Shown here piece by piece: positions 60,140 to 64,000 of a stretch of DNA of 64,000 bases. The translations under genes and the position numbers were made by a program. The stretch comes from Ilyobacter_A sp963668015 (lineage in GTDB: Bacteria > Fusobacteriota > Fusobacteriia > Fusobacteriales > Fusobacteriaceae): contig CAXXCR010000008.1 in NCBI GenBank assembly GCA_963668015.2, forward strand, positions 23,159 through 87,158, read 5' to 3'. How positions within the stretch are numbered: position 1 is the stretch's first letter; every line of letters begins with the position of its first letter. Below the pieces are notes generated by a model. That model was not told the origin of the DNA and did no database searches. It saw only the letters and a list, made by a program, of their open reading frames with translations.

Positions 60140-60676
60140 TTAGAAAATTAATATTCCTAAAACTGCACTAAAAAATATAAGAACTGTAGGATTCAATTTG
60201 TATTTGCTTAGTATAAAATATGCTGACATAGTGAATGCTATACTTTTTAAATTTATTCTCTGTGTTTCTTGAGTCCAAAAAGTGGACCTGGAAATTATAA
60301 CACCGGAATACAATATTAAAGCTGTTGTAACAGGCCTTATAGAAAAAAAGAAAGCTTTCTTGTAATTATTTTCCTTTAAGCTTATTATCAGGCTTGAAAG
60401 CAGTAAAATTATAATAATAGATGGCAATGAAGTCCCCAACGTGGCAGCTAAAGCACCTGGAATGCCCCCAACCTTAAGGCCTATATAGGTGGCGGAGTTT
60501 ATAGCTATAGGTCCCGGAGTCATTTGAGACAGTGACACTACATCTAAAAATTCACTGGGGCTCATCCAGTGGTTTCTTTCCAGTTCCTTTTCTATCAAGG
60601 GAAGCATGGAAAGGCCGCCTCCGAAACTGAATAGTCCTATTTTGAAAAAAACCGAAAATAGTTTAAAGTATAGCAA
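60140..60676 (-). CDS. chromate transporter half protein, second gene
   Basis: 178 residues with a TTG start (SD AAGGAGG inside the end of the upstream gene). CHR domain: LFSFGGGLSMLPLIEKELE, then SLSQMTPGPIAINSATYIG, five or six membrane segments. Half-size ChrA proteins work as pairs. The start is two bases after the upstream gene's stop. No chromate resistance evidence beyond family; sulfate or other anions are possible. Confidence 0.9.
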   Translation of the reverse strand: MLYFKLFSVFFKIGLFSFGGGLSMLPLIEKELERNHWMSPSEFLDVVSLSQMTPGPIAINSATYIGLKVGGIPGALAATLGTSLPSIIIILLLSSLIISLKENNYKKAFFFSIRPVTTALILYSGVIISRSTFWTQETQRINLKSIAFTMSAYFILSKYKLNPTVLIFFSAVLGILIF

Positions 60677-60678
60677 TT

Positions 60679-61239
60679 TTATTCCTCCTTTTTAAAGTAG
60701 CCCATCATTTTCAGAGGGAAAAGAACATATAGCAGTATGCCTAAAACGGCTCCCGAAACAATTATTTTTATGGGGCTCAATAATGAAAAAAATAGAGCCA
60801 TAAAAGACAGGAAAAATATTGAGAATGTAAGTTTATTCTTCACGCTTCTTTTAAATATTTTTGCAACTGAAAATATTATTAAAGAAACCACACAGGATTT
60901 GACCCCCATAAAAGCAGATCTTACAATTTCAGTTTCAAAAAATTGGGCTAAGAATAGAAGTATAAGGGTAATGATTAAAAAAGACGGCAAAATAACTCCG
61001 AAAGAGGCAGCTATAGAACCGCTGATCCCAGCCACTCTGTTTCCCACAAAGGTAGCAGAGTTTACAGCTATAGGTCCCGGAGTCATCTGAGCTATTGATA
61101 TTATTTCCAATAATTCATCCTCGTCTATCCATTTTTTCTTATGAATTATTTCATTTTCTATAAGCGGGATCATGGCATATCCACCTCCAAAGGTGAAAAG
61201 TCCGATCCTGAAAAAGCTTAAAAAGAGGTGCAGCTTCAT
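60679..61239 (-). CDS. chromate transporter half protein, first gene
   Basis: 186 residues; FTFGGGYAMIPLIENEI and IAQMTPGPIAVNSATFVG are the CHR signature. It pairs with the next gene to make a two-half transporter, probably in opposite membrane orientation. SD AGGAGAAATAGT. Its 5' region is duplicated at 61448-61593. Confidence 0.9.
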   Translation of the reverse strand: MKLHLFLSFFRIGLFTFGGGYAMIPLIENEIIHKKKWIDEDELLEIISIAQMTPGPIAVNSATFVGNRVAGISGSIAASFGVILPSFLIITLILLFLAQFFETEIVRSAFMGVKSCVVSLIIFSVAKIFKRSVKNKLTFSIFFLSFMALFFSLLSPIKIIVSGAVLGILLYVLFPLKMMGYFKKEE

Positions 61240-61593
61240 ACTATTTCTCCTTTTTTAAAATTTTATTATACGGCAAGATTAAAGATCAAATAAAAAACTT
61301 ACGATAGGCAGATATTTTGATAGTCTAAATCATTGAAAATAATTTAATTACATGATATAATTTAAATTATATAAACACTATCTTTATTTTACATGTAAAA
61401 AATGTGTACTTTTCAAAGCTAAAATTCCTATCTTAATTAAAAAAATTCAGCTTCATACTATTCCTTCTTTTTTAAAATTTTATCATACGACAAGATTAAA
61501 AATCAAATAAAAAAACTTACTGTAGGCAGATATTTTGATAGTCTAAATCATTGAAAATAATTTAATTACGTGATATAATTTAAACCATATAAA
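61231..61593. repeat. direct duplication of the chr upstream region
   Basis: 61231-61376 and 61448-61593 are two copies of about 146 bases (few differences), separated by 71 bases. The second copy still contains the first three codons of the chr gene (minus strand, MKL), then runs out of frame. Both contain TTGAAAATAATTTAATTAC and TGATATAATTTAAA. The second copy now lies between chr and iscS. Confidence 0.9.
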
Positions 61594-61643
61594 TATTTGC
61601 TTTAGTTCCAAGTTAAAAAAAGAACAAAAGCTAGCGATAATTC

Positions 61644-61672
61644 TTGACAACACAAGTAAAGAATGTTATATT
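61644..61672 (+). promoter_or_regulatory. promoter of iscS-iscU
   Basis: -35 TTGACA at 61644-61649, 17-base spacer, -10 TATATT at 61667-61672. A TTGTACAA palindrome lies at 61675-61682, over the likely start, and may be an operator. Confidence 0.8.
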
Positions 61673-61702
61673 GAGTTGTACAAATAATTCGAGGTGATAT
61701 GA

Positions 61703-62875
61703 ATGAGGAGAGTTTATTTAGACAATAATGCAACAACTCAGGTTGATAAAAAAGTATTGGAAGCGATGCTGCCATACTTTACAGATATATATGCGAATCC
61801 TTCAAGTATGCATAGATTTGGACAGGAAGCTAAACGTCCTATGGATGAAGCAAGAAAGTTAATATCTGACTTACTTGGGATCGATGATACAGAATTAGTA
61901 TTTACAGGTTCTGGAACAGAGTCAAACAATTTGGCTATAAGAGGTGTGGCAAAGGCTTATAAGAGAAGGGGACAGCATATCATTACAAGTTCCGTAGAAC
62001 ACCCTTCGGTTAAAAAAACTTGTGAGGCGCTTGAAAAAGAAGGATACGAAGTTACTTATCTTCCTGTAGATGAAGATGGGGTAGTGGATCTTGAAGTTCT
62101 AAAAAAATCTATAAAAAGAGAAACAATACTGATAACTGTTATGCATGCCAATAATGAAGTTGGAACTGTACAGCCAGTTGAAAAAATAGCTAAAATTGCA
62201 AATGAGAATAAAATTATATTTCATGTGGATGCAGTACAAAGTGTGGGAAAATTAAATTTCAAACCAAAAGAGATAGGTATAGACCTTCTATCGTTTTCGG
62301 GTCATAAATTTTATGGGCCAAAGGGAATTGGAGGACTATTTGTAAAAAAAGGTACAAGACTTGCTAAGGTTATAACTGGTGGTAGCCAGGAAAACAAAAG
62401 AAGACCAGGGACCTCGGATGTGCCTGCTATAATAGGAATGGCAAAAGCTTTGGAAATAGCTTATGTTAACATGGACGAGGAATACAATAGAGAAAAAGAA
62501 CTCAGGGATTATTTTGAAGAAGAGATATCTAAAAAAATACCTGAAATTATGATAAACGGGAAAAATGCTGAGAGACTTCCGGGAACATCTAGCATAACTT
62601 TCAAATATCTAGAAGGAGAGTCAATACTGCTTAGCCTGGATTTTAAAGGCATTGCTGTAAGTTCAGGATCGGCTTGTTCATCTGATGACTTGCAGGCATC
62701 GCATGTTCTCCTTGCTATGGGGATAGCTCCAGAGTTTGCCCACGGAACAATCAGGTTCAGCATTGGAAGGTTTAATACAAAAGATGACGTGGATTATGTG
62801 ATAGCCGAACTGCCAAATATTATCGAGAGATTAAGAATTATGTCGCCTCTGTGGAATGAGCAGATGACAGTATAA
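61703..62875 (+). CDS. iscS: cysteine desulfurase
   Basis: 390 residues, class V PLP fold. MRRVYLDNNATTQVD start, PLP lysine in SFSGHKFYGPKGIGG (Lys about 201), and catalytic Cys in SSGSACSSDDLQASHVL about 323. It supplies sulfur for Fe-S clusters with IscU downstream. The NifS/IscS distinction rests on length and loop; without an isc operon regulator this could be named nifS. SD GAGGTGA. Confidence 0.93.
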   Translation: MRRVYLDNNATTQVDKKVLEAMLPYFTDIYANPSSMHRFGQEAKRPMDEARKLISDLLGIDDTELVFTGSGTESNNLAIRGVAKAYKRRGQHIITSSVEHPSVKKTCEALEKEGYEVTYLPVDEDGVVDLEVLKKSIKRETILITVMHANNEVGTVQPVEKIAKIANENKIIFHVDAVQSVGKLNFKPKEIGIDLLSFSGHKFYGPKGIGGLFVKKGTRLAKVITGGSQENKRRPGTSDVPAIIGMAKALEIAYVNMDEEYNREKELRDYFEEEISKKIPEIMINGKNAERLPGTSSITFKYLEGESILLSLDFKGIAVSSGSACSSDDLQASHVLLAMGIAPEFAHGTIRFSIGRFNTKDDVDYVIAELPNIIERLRIMSPLWNEQMTV

Positions 62876-62895
62876 AATGAAAAGGAGATATATAA

Positions 62896-63264
62896 ATGGA
62901 ATACTCTGAAAAAGTAATGGACCATTTTATGAACCCAAGAAATGTGGGTGTGATTGAGGATGCTGACGGTTACGGAAAGATAGGAAATGCTTCGTGTGGG
63001 GATATAATGGAGATATTTCTTAAAATAGAAGATGATATAATAAAAGATGTTAAATTTAGAACATTTGGATGTGCTTCTGCAATTGCCACATCTTCCATAT
63101 CCACTGAGATGATTTTAGGTAAATCGGTAGACGAGGCTCTACAATTAACAAATAAAGCTGTAGCAGAGGCATTGGACGGCCTTCCGCCAGCGAAAATGCA
63201 CTGTTCAGTTTTAGCCGAAGAGGCGATAAAAGCAGCTATTGAGGACTACATGGCAAAAAAATAA
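62896..63264 (+). CDS. iscU: iron-sulfur cluster scaffold protein
   Basis: 122 residues, NifU_N fold. Cluster ligands Cys in NASCGDIM (about 35), FGCASAIA (about 61) and KMHCSVLAE (about 105), with Asp37. It receives sulfur from the desulfurase encoded 20 bases upstream. Complete length; no NifU C-terminal domain. Confidence 0.95.
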   Translation: MEYSEKVMDHFMNPRNVGVIEDADGYGKIGNASCGDIMEIFLKIEDDIIKDVKFRTFGCASAIATSSISTEMILGKSVDEALQLTNKAVAEALDGLPPAKMHCSVLAEEAIKAAIEDYMAKK

Positions 63265-63270
63265 TTTTGA

Positions 63271-63297
63271 GGTGAGGAGAAATCCTCACTTTTTCTA
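63271..63297 (+). terminator. terminator after iscU
   Basis: GTGAGGA-GAAA-TCCTCAC stem, then TTTTTC. Confidence 0.88.
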
Positions 63298-63317
63298 TAG
63301 TCTGGGAGTTGATTTGT

Positions 63318-64000
63318 TTGAAAAAAATAGTTTTAGCTTTTATCTTATCAATGTTTTTTTATGTTGTGGCTTTAGCTGATGCTGAAATTGCAGCTGAACT
63401 TATAGCTGACGAAAACGGAAATATAATAGTATCTAAAAACATTGATAAAGTCCATCCTCTGGCCTCTGTTACCAAGCTTATGACGGCTTTGGTAGTTTTT
63501 GAAAAAATAGAAAGCGGAGAAATAAGCCTGGATGATAAGGTGAGGATATCGAAACAGGCTTACCAAATAATGGGGAGCAGAATATATTTAAAAGAGGGGG
63601 AGTATCTAAGCGTAGAAGATCTCCTTAAATCTACAATAGTTTATTCTGCAAACAATGCCGCGTATGCACTTGCTGAATATATAGGGGGAAGCGCAGATGA
63701 ATTTGTGAAAATCATGAGAGAGAGGGCTAAAGAACTGTGTATGGAAGATACCGAGTACCACACTCCGACAGGTTTACCTCCCAGTATGACACAAAGAAAA
63801 ATGGATACTAGTACAGCCAGGGATATAATGAAATTGTCGGCAGAGGTGTTAAAACACTCTACCTATATGAAAATGGTCAATGTGAAAAAATCATATATAC
63901 GAAGAACCAGAGATGAGATGCCTAACAGAAATAAACTCATTGGAAGTGTAGAGGGTGTCGACGGGCTTAAAACAGGGCATCATGACAGCGCAGGGTATAA
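63318..64000 (+). CDS. D-alanyl-D-alanine carboxypeptidase, N-terminal part
   Basis: About 227 residues run to the window edge. TTG 63318 follows GGGAG and gives a signal peptide (KKIVLAFILSMFFYVVALA). Active-site motifs: SVTKLM (SxxK), SANNAAYALAEYIGG (SxN) and KTGHHDSAG (KTG) right at the edge. It is a PBP5/DacF-type enzyme that trims peptidoglycan stems. The C-terminal domain is not in the window. Confidence 0.92.
   Translation, partial: MKKIVLAFILSMFFYVVALADAEIAAELIADENGNIIVSKNIDKVHPLASVTKLMTALVVFEKIESGEISLDDKVRISKQAYQIMGSRIYLKEGEYLSVEDLLKSTIVYSANNAAYALAEYIGGSADEFVKIMRERAKELCMEDTEYHTPTGLPPSMTQRKMDTSTARDIMKLSAEVLKHSTYMKMVNVKKSYIRRTRDEMPNRNKLIGSVEGVDGLKTGHHDSAGY

Overview
The window is a low-GC, densely coded bacterial chromosome segment. 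It looks like a member of the Fusobacteriota; I lean to the Ilyobacter/Propionigenium side, but the genus is inference. The cell is Gram-negative in architecture: there is a secretin, a TolC/MFP/RND pump, a heptose kinase for LPS and a site-2 protease. Ribosome binding sites are strong, GTG and TTG starts are common, and most transcripts end in clear rho-independent terminators. I found no rRNA, tRNA, CRISPR or intact insertion sequence.

Layout. 1-3011: end of a type IV pilus/type II secretion cluster (PilN-like tail, PilO-like, small exported protein, secretin). 3536-7545: hldA-ispF and an ABC-F ATPase. 8016-28313: the str, S10, spc and alpha operons in one co-directional run (rpsL-rpsG-fusA-tuf-rpsJ through rplO-secY-adk-map-infA-rpmJ-rpsM-rpsK-rpsD-rpoA-rplQ), with several structured leaders. 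29011-29576: a self-contained transcription unit holding four tandem copies of a 22-residue hydrophobic peptide gene. 29622-31254 (minus): a PfoR/EIIC-like membrane protein and nicotinamidase. 31537-34826: rpsB-tsf-pyrH-frr with an rpsB leader RNA. 35477-41511: envelope and isoprenoid genes uppS-cdsA-dxr-tmk-lipoprotein-rseP, then bioA. 41842-49412: two TetR regulators and a TolC/MFP/RND efflux operon with a PII-like protein. 49461-53379: an unusual NtrC-like regulator, an orphan PabA/TrpG amidotransferase and a PpiD-like foldase. 53498-55530: enolase, then a decayed sugar-binding protein gene. 55578-57609: a GNAT acetyltransferase and tyrS, the latter behind a tyrosine-codon leader peptide and terminator. 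57634-61239: a minimal Pol X-like protein, a lipase, endonuclease III and two half-size chromate transporters. 61644-64000: iscS-iscU and the start of a D,D-carboxypeptidase.

The strongest candidate for an undescribed system is the peptide array at 29079-29464. Each copy has its own ribosome binding site, copies 1-3 are identical, and copy 4 has changed mostly at synonymous positions, so the peptide itself appears to be selected. Second is the tyrS leader at 56183-56344, which encodes seven consecutive tyrosines ahead of a terminator that competes with an antiterminator. Third is a set of six dispersed intergenic elements in two families. The families differ inside but share the same terminal inverted motif, and five of the six lie just beyond a terminator.
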